DNA of 64,000 bases. It comes from Bacteroidota bacterium (lineage in GTDB: Bacteria > Bacteroidota > Bacteroidia > Chitinophagales > Saprospiraceae). The stretch's first letter is position 1. Each line of letters begins with the position of its first letter. Position numbers and translations under genes: made by a program. Positions 17,840-26,654 of this stretch are shown piece after piece. The notes below the pieces were generated by a model. It saw only the letters and a program-made list of their open reading frames with translations, made no database searches and was not told the DNA's origin. Where the stretch lies: the NCBI GenBank assembly GCA_029781865.1, contig JAKOVW010000031.1, positions 62,001 to 126,000 on the forward strand. The letters are read 5' to 3'.

Positions 17840-19666
17840 ATGTCTGTTAAGTATTGTCTTTTCTTTATCCTCTTCATGTGGATCAATGCTTCAATTGGAC
17901 AAAAGGCAGATTCTTTAAAAACGGTGGACAGTGGATTGACTGACGGAAGAGATACCATTCCTCCTGATGCCGTTTTAACCAGAGAAACAACCAGCAAAAT
18001 TCAGATTGCCGATCAGAATATGGAGGATTGGAAATCGGGAAAGTCTAAATACCCACCCAAACCGAAAAACATGTGGGAGTTAGGAATTGGATTGGGTAAT
18101 TATTTTATCAATGGAGATGTCGATGCCTGCATACCCGGATTCGGTGGAGCAATTCATTTGAGAAAGGCATTGTATTATGCATTTTCTATTCGCCTTGACT
18201 TTTTTTATGGAAGAGCATACGGACTGGAACCGCAACCTTACAAGGATGCTTTGGACAATGAACCTAATATATTTTCAGATGAGAAAGCGAATAAAGGTTA
18301 TGGTACAAAGTATAACAATTCATGGTTTCCTTCCTACAGGACAACCTATTACTATGGTGCGGTAGAAGGTGTTTTAAATTTAGGCAATATCCTTTTTCAC
18401 AAAGACAAAAATAACTGGAATTGGTATCTGTTTCTGGGCCTTGGACTTGATCACAACAGAACAGAGCTCGACCTCAAAGATGCCAATGGAAATTACTATA
18501 CCAATCTTGATAGCCTTACCGGATTTACTGTAGATAAATTTAATACAGGAAGCGGAAGGTCTGAGATAAAGGATAAATTGAAAAATATTTATGACGGTAC
18601 GTATGATACGGAAGCCAATAAGAAAAAAGGGATCGTCAGAATAAATAATGAATATAATATACATCCTGTGTTTATTACTGGAATGGGAATAGCCAGAAAA
18701 ATTAACAGAAGAATTAATATAGCATTAGAACACCAAATCCATTTGACGGATAATGATTATCTGGATGGAATTGTCTGGAGAAGCAGTACGGATCAAACAC
18801 CACACAACGATGTGCAACATTATACAGACTTGCGTTTGGCCATTAATCTGGGAAGTTTCAAAACGCGCAAAGAACCTTTGTATTGGTTAAATCCTCTTGA
18901 TGCAGCATATTCAGACATTGCAGAATTAAAACGCAGACCGAAATTTGATTTAAAAGATACTGATCAGGACGGAGTGATTGATTTACTGGATCAGGAGCCG
19001 GAAACACCAGCCGGAGCACCGGTTGATACAAGAGGAATTGCTTTGGATAGTGATAATGATGGAATAGCAGATTATAAAGATGAAGAACCGTATTCTCCAC
19101 CGGGATATCAGGTCAATGACAAAGGTGTAGCACAGGTTCCGGTTAAGCCTCAGATGTCAGAAGATGATATTAAGCGGATTATAGATCAGCGATTGGGTGT
19201 GCCACCGGGAACAATGGATAGTACCGGAGGAAGAGGATTGTTGAGTTATATCGATTGGTTTTTACCTATGATTCATTTTAAACTGGATGAGTATTGTATT
19301 GACTTGAAATACTCCCCGCAGTTGGCGAGTGTAGCTTATGTCATGAAAACGCATCCTGCATTAAAATTGGTAGTGGAAGGCCACACGGATATCAGACATA
19401 CCAATGAATACAATAAAGTGCTTTCTTATAATCGGGCAAAAGAAGCAATCGATTATCTCGTAACGGTATACAAAGTACCCAGGGAGCGATTAATACTCAT
19501 GTTTGAGGGAGAAGAAATTCCTTTAGGAGGACATAAAAATAATCATATGATTAATCGCCGTGTTGAATTCAGAGTTGCGACTTCGGAGGACAAAGAAATG
19601 GCGAAACCAGCTGGTCCTAAAGCCGGAGAGTGTCATAAAAAGAGAAACTTAAAAGCGCAGGAATAG
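17840..19666 (+). CDS. OmpA family outer membrane protein with type-3-like calcium repeats
   Basis: A 608-residue envelope protein. The ATG at 17840 is preceded by AAGGATC and starts a clear signal peptide (YCLFFILFMWINASIGQ); the 29 upstream in-frame codons begin at a TTG and look untranslated. Next come a barrel-like region, two acidic repeats of the thrombospondin type 3/OmpA linker kind (DTDQDGVIDLLDQEPETPAG and LDSDNDGIADYKDEEPYSPPG), and a C-terminal OmpA peptidoglycan-binding domain (VVEGHTDIRHTNEYNKVLS ... NRAKEAIDYL). It likely anchors the outer membrane to peptidoglycan. A TAGCTTTG box at 17785-17792 could be its promoter. Confidence 0.85.
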   Translation: MSVKYCLFFILFMWINASIGQKADSLKTVDSGLTDGRDTIPPDAVLTRETTSKIQIADQNMEDWKSGKSKYPPKPKNMWELGIGLGNYFINGDVDACIPGFGGAIHLRKALYYAFSIRLDFFYGRAYGLEPQPYKDALDNEPNIFSDEKANKGYGTKYNNSWFPSYRTTYYYGAVEGVLNLGNILFHKDKNNWNWYLFLGLGLDHNRTELDLKDANGNYYTNLDSLTGFTVDKFNTGSGRSEIKDKLKNIYDGTYDTEANKKKGIVRINNEYNIHPVFITGMGIARKINRRINIALEHQIHLTDNDYLDGIVWRSSTDQTPHNDVQHYTDLRLAINLGSFKTRKEPLYWLNPLDAAYSDIAELKRRPKFDLKDTDQDGVIDLLDQEPETPAGAPVDTRGIALDSDNDGIADYKDEEPYSPPGYQVNDKGVAQVPVKPQMSEDDIKRIIDQRLGVPPGTMDSTGGRGLLSYIDWFLPMIHFKLDEYCIDLKYSPQLASVAYVMKTHPALKLVVEGHTDIRHTNEYNKVLSYNRAKEAIDYLVTVYKVPRERLILMFEGEEIPLGGHKNNHMINRRVEFRVATSEDKEMAKPAGPKAGECHKKRNLKAQE

Positions 19667-19697
19667 TCGTTAGGCTACAGGCAATTCATTCTAAGGC

Positions 19698-19725
19698 ATC
19701 CGTGACATTCGGATCAGGATTTTTT
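19698..19725 (+). terminator. Weak hairpin plus T-run after the OmpA gene
   Basis: ATCCG and CGGAT (19698-19702 and 19710-19714) pair around the loop TGACATT, followed by CAGGA and six Ts. It lies between convergent genes. The same loop sequence recurs in a different stem at 63149-63170. Confidence 0.35.
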
Positions 19726-19775
19726 CAATTCATAGAACGATTTCTTATGGTGATAAGCCAGATTAATATTCTTGC

Positions 19776-21005
19776 TTATAACAACATTGATATTGGGTTT
19801 TCCAGAATCAACTTTAAAGTTTGTAAGAATTTTGCACCGGTTGCTCCATCAACTGCACGGTGATCACAGGATAAGGTTACTTTCATGCGGTTGGAAATGA
19901 CTATGGTGTCATTTTTCACAACAGCTTGTTTTAAAATGGATCCAATGGCCAATATACATGCATCGGGAGGATTGATAATTGCTGTAAAATGTTCAATATC
20001 AAACATGCCAAGATTTGAAATGGTAAATGTATTTCCCTGCATTTCGTCAAGCGTCAATTTGCGATCTTTTGCTCTGCCGGCTTTGTCTTGTATTTCTGTT
20101 TTCAAAGCAGTGAGCGATTTGCGATCAGCATGCGGAATTACAGGTACGACCAATCCTTCTTCGATAGCCACTGCAATGCCAATGTGAATATCATTGTGAT
20201 AAATCATTTTATCACCCATCCAGGACACATTGACACCAAGGTTTTTTCGGATGGCCAATGCGCATGCTTTAACGATAAGATCATTAAAAGAAAGCTTGAC
20301 TTCTCCAACATTATTTAATTGTGTTCTTGCTTCGATACATTTATCCATATCTATTTCTGAAGTAAGATAAAAGTGCGGGGCAGAAAACTTACTTTCAGAT
20401 AGTCGTCTTGCGATTGTTTTACGAATCTGACTCAATTGTACTACGCGATCTCCTAATGTGCTGATAGGAGCAGTTGATAAATTTGTGGAATCAGGAATAG
20501 TTATTTGAGCAGAAATGTTTTCGATGTCTTTTTTGACAATTCTTCCTTGTTCTCCGCTGCCTGAAACAGTTTCTAATGAAATTCCTTTTTCCTTTGCTAA
20601 AAACTTGGCAAGAGGAGAGGCTTTAATTCTCGATTCATCTGCAGGACCTGCGGGCATATTTTCTGCTGAGCCAGGTAAAGTTTTGATTTGATCCTTTGTA
20701 TTAATTTCTGTAGTGGTATTCTCACCAGCTTGTTGGTTTGGTGTATTAAGCAAAGAAGAGAAGTCTTCACCTTTGCTGCCAATAATTGCAATAAGGCCAT
20801 CAACAGGGACCGGGCCTTCGGCCACAGCGATATATAAAAGAACGCCATCCTGGTAGGCTTCCAAATCCATTGTCGCTTTATCCGTCTCTACTTCAGCCAA
20901 TATATCACCTGGTTTGACTGTATCTCCAACCTTTTTGCTCCAGGATTTAATATTGCCTTCCTGCATGGTGTCCGACAACCTGGGCATCTTAATTGCAATT
21001 GCCAT
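19776..21005 (-). CDS. pdhC: Pyruvate dehydrogenase complex E2, dihydrolipoamide acetyltransferase
   Basis: A 409-residue E2 subunit that transfers the acetyl group from pyruvate to CoA on a swinging lipoyl arm. It has one N-terminal lipoyl domain with the lipoylated Lys in VETDKATMD (about residue 43), a linker, a peripheral-subunit-binding domain (SPLAKFLAKEKGISLETVSG, about 133-168) and the catalytic domain with the active-site SCDHRAVDGA (His about 382). MPRLSDTMQEG at the start is typical of pyruvate rather than 2-oxoglutarate E2. No E1 or E3 gene is adjacent. A -7 box TAATTTTG (minus strand, 21021-21028) lies 15 nt upstream of the ATG. Confidence 0.92.
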   Translation of the reverse strand: MAIAIKMPRLSDTMQEGNIKSWSKKVGDTVKPGDILAEVETDKATMDLEAYQDGVLLYIAVAEGPVPVDGLIAIIGSKGEDFSSLLNTPNQQAGENTTTEINTKDQIKTLPGSAENMPAGPADESRIKASPLAKFLAKEKGISLETVSGSGEQGRIVKKDIENISAQITIPDSTNLSTAPISTLGDRVVQLSQIRKTIARRLSESKFSAPHFYLTSEIDMDKCIEARTQLNNVGEVKLSFNDLIVKACALAIRKNLGVNVSWMGDKMIYHNDIHIGIAVAIEEGLVVPVIPHADRKSLTALKTEIQDKAGRAKDRKLTLDEMQGNTFTISNLGMFDIEHFTAIINPPDACILAIGSILKQAVVKNDTIVISNRMKVTLSCDHRAVDGATGAKFLQTLKLILENPISMLL

Positions 21006-21020
21006 TCATCTGATTTTACG

Positions 21021-21028
21021 CAAAATTA
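21021..21028 (-). promoter_or_regulatory. Candidate -7 promoter box of pdhC
   Basis: On the minus strand TAATTTTG matches TAnnTTTG and ends 15 nt before the ATG. The predicted leader is about 10 nt. A TTTC about 20 nt further upstream is a poor -33 candidate. Confidence 0.35.
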
Positions 21029-21223
21029 AATCTTTCGGGGATTAATTAGCGAAATTGACATTACAAAGCTGTTGCGATAGTGGCATTTATGTGATACTGG
21101 AGTGTACATTGCATTGTTTAATCTGATTTATATCGACCTGGTTGCAGGCTTTAATTAAAACAATCTTGTTTCCGAAGGACTACAAGCCCGGGCCTGTACC
21201 ATAAACTTTCATTGGAATTGTTT

Positions 21224-21231
21224 TAATTTTG
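21224..21231 (+). promoter_or_regulatory. Candidate -7 promoter box of recR
   Basis: TAATTTTG matches TAnnTTTG, with about 30 nt to the recR ATG. No convincing -33 element was seen. The rest of the 256-bp gap before recR shows nothing recognisable. Confidence 0.3.
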
Positions 21232-21261
21232 CCCTTTGCAATTGGGTTTTAATGCAAGAAA

Positions 21262-21885
21262 ATGAATCAAACATCGAAAATTCTTGAAGAGGCAGTAAAT
21301 TCCTTTAGTTCATTACCAGGTATTGGAAGAAAAACCGCTATGCGTCTGGCATTGCATTTGGCCGGGCTCGATAAAAACAAATCAATTGAATTGGGACAAT
21401 CCATTATTCGCCTGGCTGAAGGTTTAATGACTTGCAAATCCTGTTTTGCATATTCAGATACTGAATTGTGTGCTATCTGTTCAGATGAAAAAAGAGACCA
21501 AAGCATTATTTGTGTAGTTGAATCTATTCGCGATTTGTTTGCCATTGAAGAAATACAATCGTACAGAGGGAGGTATCATGTTTTGGGAGGATTAATTTCT
21601 CCTATTGATGGAATAGGTCCGGAGAAATTAAATATTACCGAGTTGTTTGATAAGCTTTCTGCAAATAAGTATAAAGAAATGATTCTCGCCATTCGTCCAA
21701 CCATTGAAGGCGATACAACTGCATATTACATCAGTAAGCATTTAAGCAATCAGGATATTAAAATTAGTATGCTTGCAAGAGGCGTGTCTTTTGGCTCCGA
21801 ATTAGAATATGCTGACGAGCTTACACTGAGCAGATCATTGCTAAACAGAACTCCATACCCGGTTCACGATAATCAACTCACGTGA
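21262..21885 (+). CDS. recR: Recombination mediator RecR
   Basis: A 207-residue RecR of normal length. RecR with RecO loads RecA onto gapped DNA. It has the N-terminal helix-hairpin-helix region (LPGIGRKTAMRLALHL), a four-cysteine zinc finger (CKSCFAYSDTELCAIC, about residues 57-72), a Toprim domain starting IICVVES, and the Walker-B-like AIRPTIEGDTTAYY segment. The C-terminal ARGVSFGSELEYADELTLSRSL is also typical. Its TGA overlaps the GTG start of the next gene (GTGA), which suggests translational coupling. Confidence 0.96.
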   Translation: MNQTSKILEEAVNSFSSLPGIGRKTAMRLALHLAGLDKNKSIELGQSIIRLAEGLMTCKSCFAYSDTELCAICSDEKRDQSIICVVESIRDLFAIEEIQSYRGRYHVLGGLISPIDGIGPEKLNITELFDKLSANKYKEMILAIRPTIEGDTTAYYISKHLSNQDIKISMLARGVSFGSELEYADELTLSRSLLNRTPYPVHDNQLT

Positions 21886-23834
21886 AGCTAAGTGTAATTA
21901 TTGTCAATTATAATGTGCGTCATTTTCTGGAGCAATGCCTTGCATCGGTGACCAAAGCATTGCAACATTTAAATGCCGAAGTTATTGTTGTTGATAATGC
22001 ATCTGTTGATGACTCCGTGACCATGGTTCAGCAACAATTCCCAGGTGTAATCTGCATATCATCCAAAGTCAATCTGGGTTTTGCCAAGGCGAATAATCTG
22101 GCCGCAAAACAAGCAAGAGGGGAGTATCTGTTATTATTAAATCCGGATACACTTGTCGAAGAAGATTGTTTTGTAAAATGTATTGATTTTATGGAGTCTC
22201 ATTCTGATGCAGGTGCTGTTGGTGTAAAAATGATCGATGGAGCCGGAAAGTATTTGCCTGAGTCAAAACGTGGTTTTCCGGGTTTGTGGAATTCGTTTTG
22301 CCGGATGACCGGCGTCTATAAATGGTTTCCATCATCTTCTGTATTCAACGGGTATTATGCTGGTCATTTGAATGTAAATCAAACGAATGAGGTTGATGTG
22401 CTGACAGGGGCATTCATGATGATTCCAAAATCAATTTGGGAAAAGCTGGGTGGATTGGATGAATCTTTTTTTATGTACGGAGAAGACATTGATTTTTCCT
22501 ACAGAATTCAAAAGGAAGGGTATAAAAATTATTATTTGCCTGGCGTTTCAATAGTCCATTTTAAAGGAGAAAGTACCAGCAAGAGTAGTTTGAATTATGT
22601 CATCGCTTTTTATAAGGCAATGATCATATTTACGAGAAAACATTTTTCCGGGAGTAACAAACTGGCATTAGTTGGATTGTTGTCTGTGATTGTTTGGTTG
22701 AAGGCTGTAATTTCTTCAGTGAATTCATTTATTCTCAAATTCAGATTCGTATTTGTTGATGGAGTAATGCTGGCTTCCGGATTTTATCTGATCCGTCATT
22801 ATTGGGCAATCGCTTATCATGGTAGCGCAGATTATTTTAATAATCAGGCTACTTCATTCAATTTAGTTTTTTTTGTTATAGTTTGGATCAGCTGTTTTTT
22901 TTATCAGGGTGTTTATGAGAAAAAATATGCATTAAAGGATCTCCTTATTGCTGCAATATGGGGTTTTGTCATCAGTTTGATGATATACGCTTTGTTGCCT
23001 GAAAACTGGAGAGCATCCAGAATGTTATTAATTTTATCTTTTCTTTGGGTGGTTTGTTATTCTCTGTTAAGCCGCTTATTGTTTAATCGTGTTTTATTGA
23101 AATCATGGATTGTGGGTTCCGACAAATCAAAAAATGTGTTGGTTATCGGAGATGCAAGCCAGGTGGAGAAAGCCAATTTTCTGCTGAAGCAAAAAAGATA
23201 CTCGTTTAATTTAGTTTATAAGGATCCGCAGGAAACTCGTTTTTTTTCAAAAGACAAATGGATCGATTTGATTCGGATTCAGAAAATTGAAGAATTGGTA
23301 TTCTGTCAGAAGAATCTGGATTGGAAGGAGATTTTATTTGTCATGAGTGAATTAAATGAGCAAGTGGAATATAAAATCATGACGGAATCCGGATCAGGTA
23401 TCATTGGTAGTTCTTCCAAAAATGACAGGGGCGAAATTTATTCACTGGACCTGGATTACAATTTGGCTCAACAAGTATACATTCGTCAGAAGAGATTATT
23501 TGATTTTCTTTTTTCAGTGGTGTTGCTGATATTTATCTGGTTGCTTGTCTTTGTGTTTAAAGAAAAAAAACAGTTTATTAAAAACCTGTTTGGAGTATTA
23601 AGAGGTTCCATTACCTGGGTTTCCTATCGAACAAATGAAAACCGAAAGATCACATTACCTGTTATTAAACCCGGAATATTGTATCCGGTGCCATCTGCAG
23701 AGCATATTCTTTCGAATGATTTCGAAGATCAGTTATTGACTATGTATGCCTGGAATTATTCCGCGTGGACGGATCTCGAAATCTGTTTACGCGATTTTCA
23801 AAAACTAGATCAACCCATCTATGGATCCAATTAA
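21882..23834 (+). CDS. GT2 glycosyltransferase fused to a degenerate sugar-phosphotransferase-like domain
   Basis: A 650-residue membrane protein starting at GTG. Residues 1-~260 are a GT-A family 2 glycosyltransferase of the rhamnosyltransferase kind (SVIIVNYNVRHFLEQCL, VVDNASVDDSV, LLLLNPDTLVEEDCF, FFMYGEDIDFSYRI). The middle has several hydrophobic segments and a Rossmann-like stretch (VLVIGDASQVEKANFLL). The C-terminus resembles polyprenyl-phosphate sugar transferases (RQKRLFDFLFSVVLL), but the later catalytic motifs are weak. It probably builds a surface glycan. It is coupled to recR at its start and overlaps the amidohydrolase by 14 bp at its end, so the three genes look like an operon. 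Confidence 0.8.
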   Translation: MKLSVIIVNYNVRHFLEQCLASVTKALQHLNAEVIVVDNASVDDSVTMVQQQFPGVICISSKVNLGFAKANNLAAKQARGEYLLLLNPDTLVEEDCFVKCIDFMESHSDAGAVGVKMIDGAGKYLPESKRGFPGLWNSFCRMTGVYKWFPSSSVFNGYYAGHLNVNQTNEVDVLTGAFMMIPKSIWEKLGGLDESFFMYGEDIDFSYRIQKEGYKNYYLPGVSIVHFKGESTSKSSLNYVIAFYKAMIIFTRKHFSGSNKLALVGLLSVIVWLKAVISSVNSFILKFRFVFVDGVMLASGFYLIRHYWAIAYHGSADYFNNQATSFNLVFFVIVWISCFFYQGVYEKKYALKDLLIAAIWGFVISLMIYALLPENWRASRMLLILSFLWVVCYSLLSRLLFNRVLLKSWIVGSDKSKNVLVIGDASQVEKANFLLKQKRYSFNLVYKDPQETRFFSKDKWIDLIRIQKIEELVFCQKNLDWKEILFVMSELNEQVEYKIMTESGSGIIGSSSKNDRGEIYSLDLDYNLAQQVYIRQKRLFDFLFSVVLLIFIWLLVFVFKEKKQFIKNLFGVLRGSITWVSYRTNENRKITLPVIKPGILYPVPSAEHILSNDFEDQLLTMYAWNYSAWTDLEICLRDFQKLDQPIYGSN

Positions 23835-24996
23835 AAGTGCAATCAAAAACAAAGCGGAGTCTATTTTTAATGAACTGGTAGAAATCAGAAGGCATTTTCA
23901 TAAATATCCGGAGTTGTCTTATCAGGAAGAACAGACATCAAAACGGATTCAGGAAATATTAACCAGACTAGGCATTCCATATACCACAGGTTGGTGTAAG
24001 CATGGGGTGGTTGGAATACTAAAAGGCAATCTTCCCGGCGAACGTGTTATTGCATTGCGTGCGGACATGGATGCGTTGCCAATTCTGGAAACCAATGAAA
24101 CGGATTATATTTCAACTCATGATGGAATCATGCATGCCTGTGGTCATGATGTGCATATGACGAGTCTAATTGGTACATTAATGATTCTGAACGAGCTTAA
24201 AGATCATTTTTCAGGTATCATCAAATTTATTTTCCAACCAGCAGAAGAAAAACTGCCGGGAGGTGCATCTGTACTGATAGAAGAAGGAGTACTTAAAGAT
24301 CCGGTGCCGCAACTTATACTTGGGCAACACGTGCAGCCTGGTTTACCCGTTGGTCAAATCGGTTTGTCTGCAGGAGCGTTTATGGCATCCTGTGATGAAA
24401 TTTATATCACCATTAAAGGAAAAGGCGGGCATGCAGCGCAGGCTCATCTATGTGTGGATCCGGTGTATATCAGTTCGCAATTAATCAATGCGCTGCAATC
24501 CGTAATCAGCAGAGAAAAACCTGCGTCCATACCCTCTGTATTGAGTTTTGGAAGCATTCATTCGGTTGGAGGAACCACCAATGTTATTCCGGATGAAGTT
24601 AAACTGGAAGGAACATTCCGGTCTTTAAATGAGGAATGGCGAATGAGAGCAATTAAGCGCATCCGTGAAATTGGTCATGGGCTTGTGAGTTCTTTAAATG
24701 GATCTTGTGAAATCGATATTCAGCGTGGTTATCCCTGTCTTATAAATAATGACCAAAAGACTGCGGAATTGATTGAACAAGCCAGACAATTCCTGGGGGA
24801 TGAGAATGTAGTCCATCTGGAGCCCAGGTTGACATCTGAGGATTTTGCTTATTATACCCATCAGATTCCGGCCGTATTTTATCGTTTAGGGGTAGGCGAA
24901 GTGCCTGGAGTCCATACATCGAAGTTTGATATAGAAGAATCCGCGCTCAGAACGTCCAGCGCTTTAATGGCTTATCTGGCTATTCAAATGGCTTAA
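23821..24996 (+). CDS. M20 family amidohydrolase (N-acyl amino acid hydrolase type)
   Basis: A 391-residue metallo-amidohydrolase of the M20D group, which frees amino acids from N-acyl forms. Metal and catalytic motifs are present: ALRADMDALPI, HACGHDVHMTSLIG, FIFQPAEEKLPGGA and the late LTSEDFAYYTHQIPAVFYRLG. A lid/dimerisation domain with GKGGHAAQAH lies in between. The natural substrate cannot be told; hippurate, acetyl amino acids and IAA conjugates are all known for the family. It overlaps the end of the glycosyltransferase gene. Confidence 0.9.
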   Translation: MDPIKSAIKNKAESIFNELVEIRRHFHKYPELSYQEEQTSKRIQEILTRLGIPYTTGWCKHGVVGILKGNLPGERVIALRADMDALPILETNETDYISTHDGIMHACGHDVHMTSLIGTLMILNELKDHFSGIIKFIFQPAEEKLPGGASVLIEEGVLKDPVPQLILGQHVQPGLPVGQIGLSAGAFMASCDEIYITIKGKGGHAAQAHLCVDPVYISSQLINALQSVISREKPASIPSVLSFGSIHSVGGTTNVIPDEVKLEGTFRSLNEEWRMRAIKRIREIGHGLVSSLNGSCEIDIQRGYPCLINNDQKTAELIEQARQFLGDENVVHLEPRLTSEDFAYYTHQIPAVFYRLGVGEVPGVHTSKFDIEESALRTSSALMAYLAIQMA

Positions 24997-25113
24997 TCCC
25001 GATAATATCTGACCTGAATTTCAGGTGATTATATAAATTAATTGGTTAATATGTTAATTGATGAATGACTTAAATATTCAAAAATTATTGATACATATAA
25101 AATATTTACGTGA

Positions 25114-25148
25114 TTTGTAAGTAAATATGCTCCAGAGTATTATTTTTG
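25114..25148 (+). promoter_or_regulatory. Candidate promoter of the NtrC-like regulator
   Basis: TTTG at 25114-25117 and TATTTTTG at 25141-25148 are separated by 23 nt and fit the Bacteroidota -33/-7 pattern. The predicted leader is about 40 nt. Confidence 0.4.
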
Positions 25149-25193
25149 TATTCTCAAGAAATTGGTAAATCAAATAGTTGTCTATAATCATTC

Positions 25194-26465
25194 ATGGCTA
25201 GGATTTTAATTGTTGATGATGAGCAGGCTATCCGAAGAGCTCTAAGAGACATATTAGTGCAGGAGAAGTATGAGGTCGAGGAGGCTTTAGATGGATTGGA
25301 CTGCCTTGTTAAATTAAAGCAGAAGGATTTTGACATTATCATCCTGGACATCAAAATGCCTAAAATGGATGGCATGGAAGCCCTGGATAAAATACAGCTC
25401 ATGGCACCTGATACGCCGGTAGTCATGATTAGCGGACATGCGACAATTGATACTGCTGTTGAAGCTGTTAAAAAAGGTGCCTTTGATTTTATTTCTAAAC
25501 CTCCGGATCTCAATCGCTTATTGATAACCATTCGCAACGCCATTGATAAGTCATCTTTGATCACGGAAAAGAAGGTGTTGCAAAAGAAAGTTTCAAAGAT
25601 TAAAATTCAGGAAATCGTTGGCGAATCCAAGCATATTTTAAAAGTTCGCGAAACCATTGATCTCGTTGCTCCGACAGAAGCCAGAATTCTGGTCACTGGT
25701 CCCAATGGAACAGGTAAAGAGTTGGTAGCACGCTGGATTCATGAGAAAAGCAATCGAAATAGCGGAAATATCGTAGAAGTAAACTGTGCAGCTATTCCTT
25801 CTGAATTAATTGAAAGTGAATTATTCGGACATGAGAAAGGATCATTCACATCTGCGGTTAAACAAAGAATAGGAAAATTTGAATTGGCGAATGGCGGCAC
25901 TTTGTTTTTGGATGAAGTAGGAGATATGAGCTTATCCGCACAAGCTAAAGTGCTGAGGGCGCTGCAGGAAAGCAAGATCACCAGGGTAGGAGGTGATAAA
26001 GAAATTCCGGTTGATGTTCGTGTTGTCGCGGCTACCAATAAAGATTTACGTGAAGAAATTGCAAGAGGAAGATTCAGGGAAGATTTATATCATCGCCTTG
26101 CAGTCATCATCATCGAAGTCCCATCATTAAATGATCGGGTAGATGATATACCGATTTTAGTCGATTATTTTGTGGAGCATATTTGTTATGAATATGGATT
26201 AGCTGTGAAAAAAGTCGACGATGCAGCAATTGAGGAGCTTCAAAAATATAACTGGACAGGAAATATCCGCGAGTTGCGCAATGTCATAGAACGACTGATA
26301 ATCTTATCTAAAAATAAAATAGGCAGAAAAGAAATTCTGGACTATGTAATTCCAGCCAGCCAGCGAAACTTCAGATTCAAGGAATTATTTGATCAGTTCG
26401 ATAATGTCCAGGAATTGAATGATTTTATCAAAAAGGAATTTGCTGCGTTTAAAATGCCTGCCTAG
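25194..26465 (+). CDS. NtrC/NtrX-like response regulator without a DNA-binding domain
   Basis: A 423-residue protein. Residues 1-~120 form a receiver domain with acidic pocket DD (9-10), phospho-acceptor Asp52 (IIILDIKMP) and Lys102 (SKPP). Residues ~140-375 form an AAA+ sigma-54 activator module with Walker A GPNGTGKE (169-176), Walker B LFLDE (~241) and the R-finger region FREDLYHRL. Two things are odd. The sigma-54 contact loop GAFTGA reads GSFTSA (216-221). The usual C-terminal Fis-type helix-turn-helix is absent: the protein ends about 50 residues after the AAA+ lid with no HTH pattern. It may act without binding DNA. The histidine kinase at 2144-5449 is a conceivable partner. Confidence 0.85.
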   Translation: MARILIVDDEQAIRRALRDILVQEKYEVEEALDGLDCLVKLKQKDFDIIILDIKMPKMDGMEALDKIQLMAPDTPVVMISGHATIDTAVEAVKKGAFDFISKPPDLNRLLITIRNAIDKSSLITEKKVLQKKVSKIKIQEIVGESKHILKVRETIDLVAPTEARILVTGPNGTGKELVARWIHEKSNRNSGNIVEVNCAAIPSELIESELFGHEKGSFTSAVKQRIGKFELANGGTLFLDEVGDMSLSAQAKVLRALQESKITRVGGDKEIPVDVRVVAATNKDLREEIARGRFREDLYHRLAVIIIEVPSLNDRVDDIPILVDYFVEHICYEYGLAVKKVDDAAIEELQKYNWTGNIRELRNVIERLIILSKNKIGRKEILDYVIPASQRNFRFKELFDQFDNVQELNDFIKKEFAAFKMPA

Positions 26466-26470
26466 GACAG

Positions 26471-26643
26471 GCCATTAGGCTGTTAGCTTTTTAGTCTATT
26501 AGCTGGAGAAATTCAATTTTTAAATGGTCTGATTAGTTCTTTGCTGATATGAGATATCTTACTTATTCATCACTTTTTTTCCTGTTTTTCTTCAACCCTA
26601 AAAACCTAACATCCTAAATACCTAATCGCCTAAAAACTTAACA
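26471..26643. repeat. Pair of inverted octamer arrays (TTAG and CTAA types)
   Basis: The gap between two genes holds four 8-nt units ending in TTAG in strict register (26471-26502) and, about 95 bp later, six 8-nt units of the form nCCTAAnn (26596-26643, one unit imperfect). The two arrays are in opposite orientation, and their outer ends pair (ggctgttag with cttaacagcc), so the region could fold into a long imperfect hairpin. Its effect is unknown; it may act as a terminator or be a relic of a repeat element. Confidence 0.7.
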
Positions 26644-26654
26644 GCCTTCCTCTT

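Noticed and set aside
26466-26654. Ordinary Rho-independent terminator for the NtrC-like gene
   Set aside because: The pairing is long-range and imperfect, and no T-run follows; it is better described as inverted octamer arrays.
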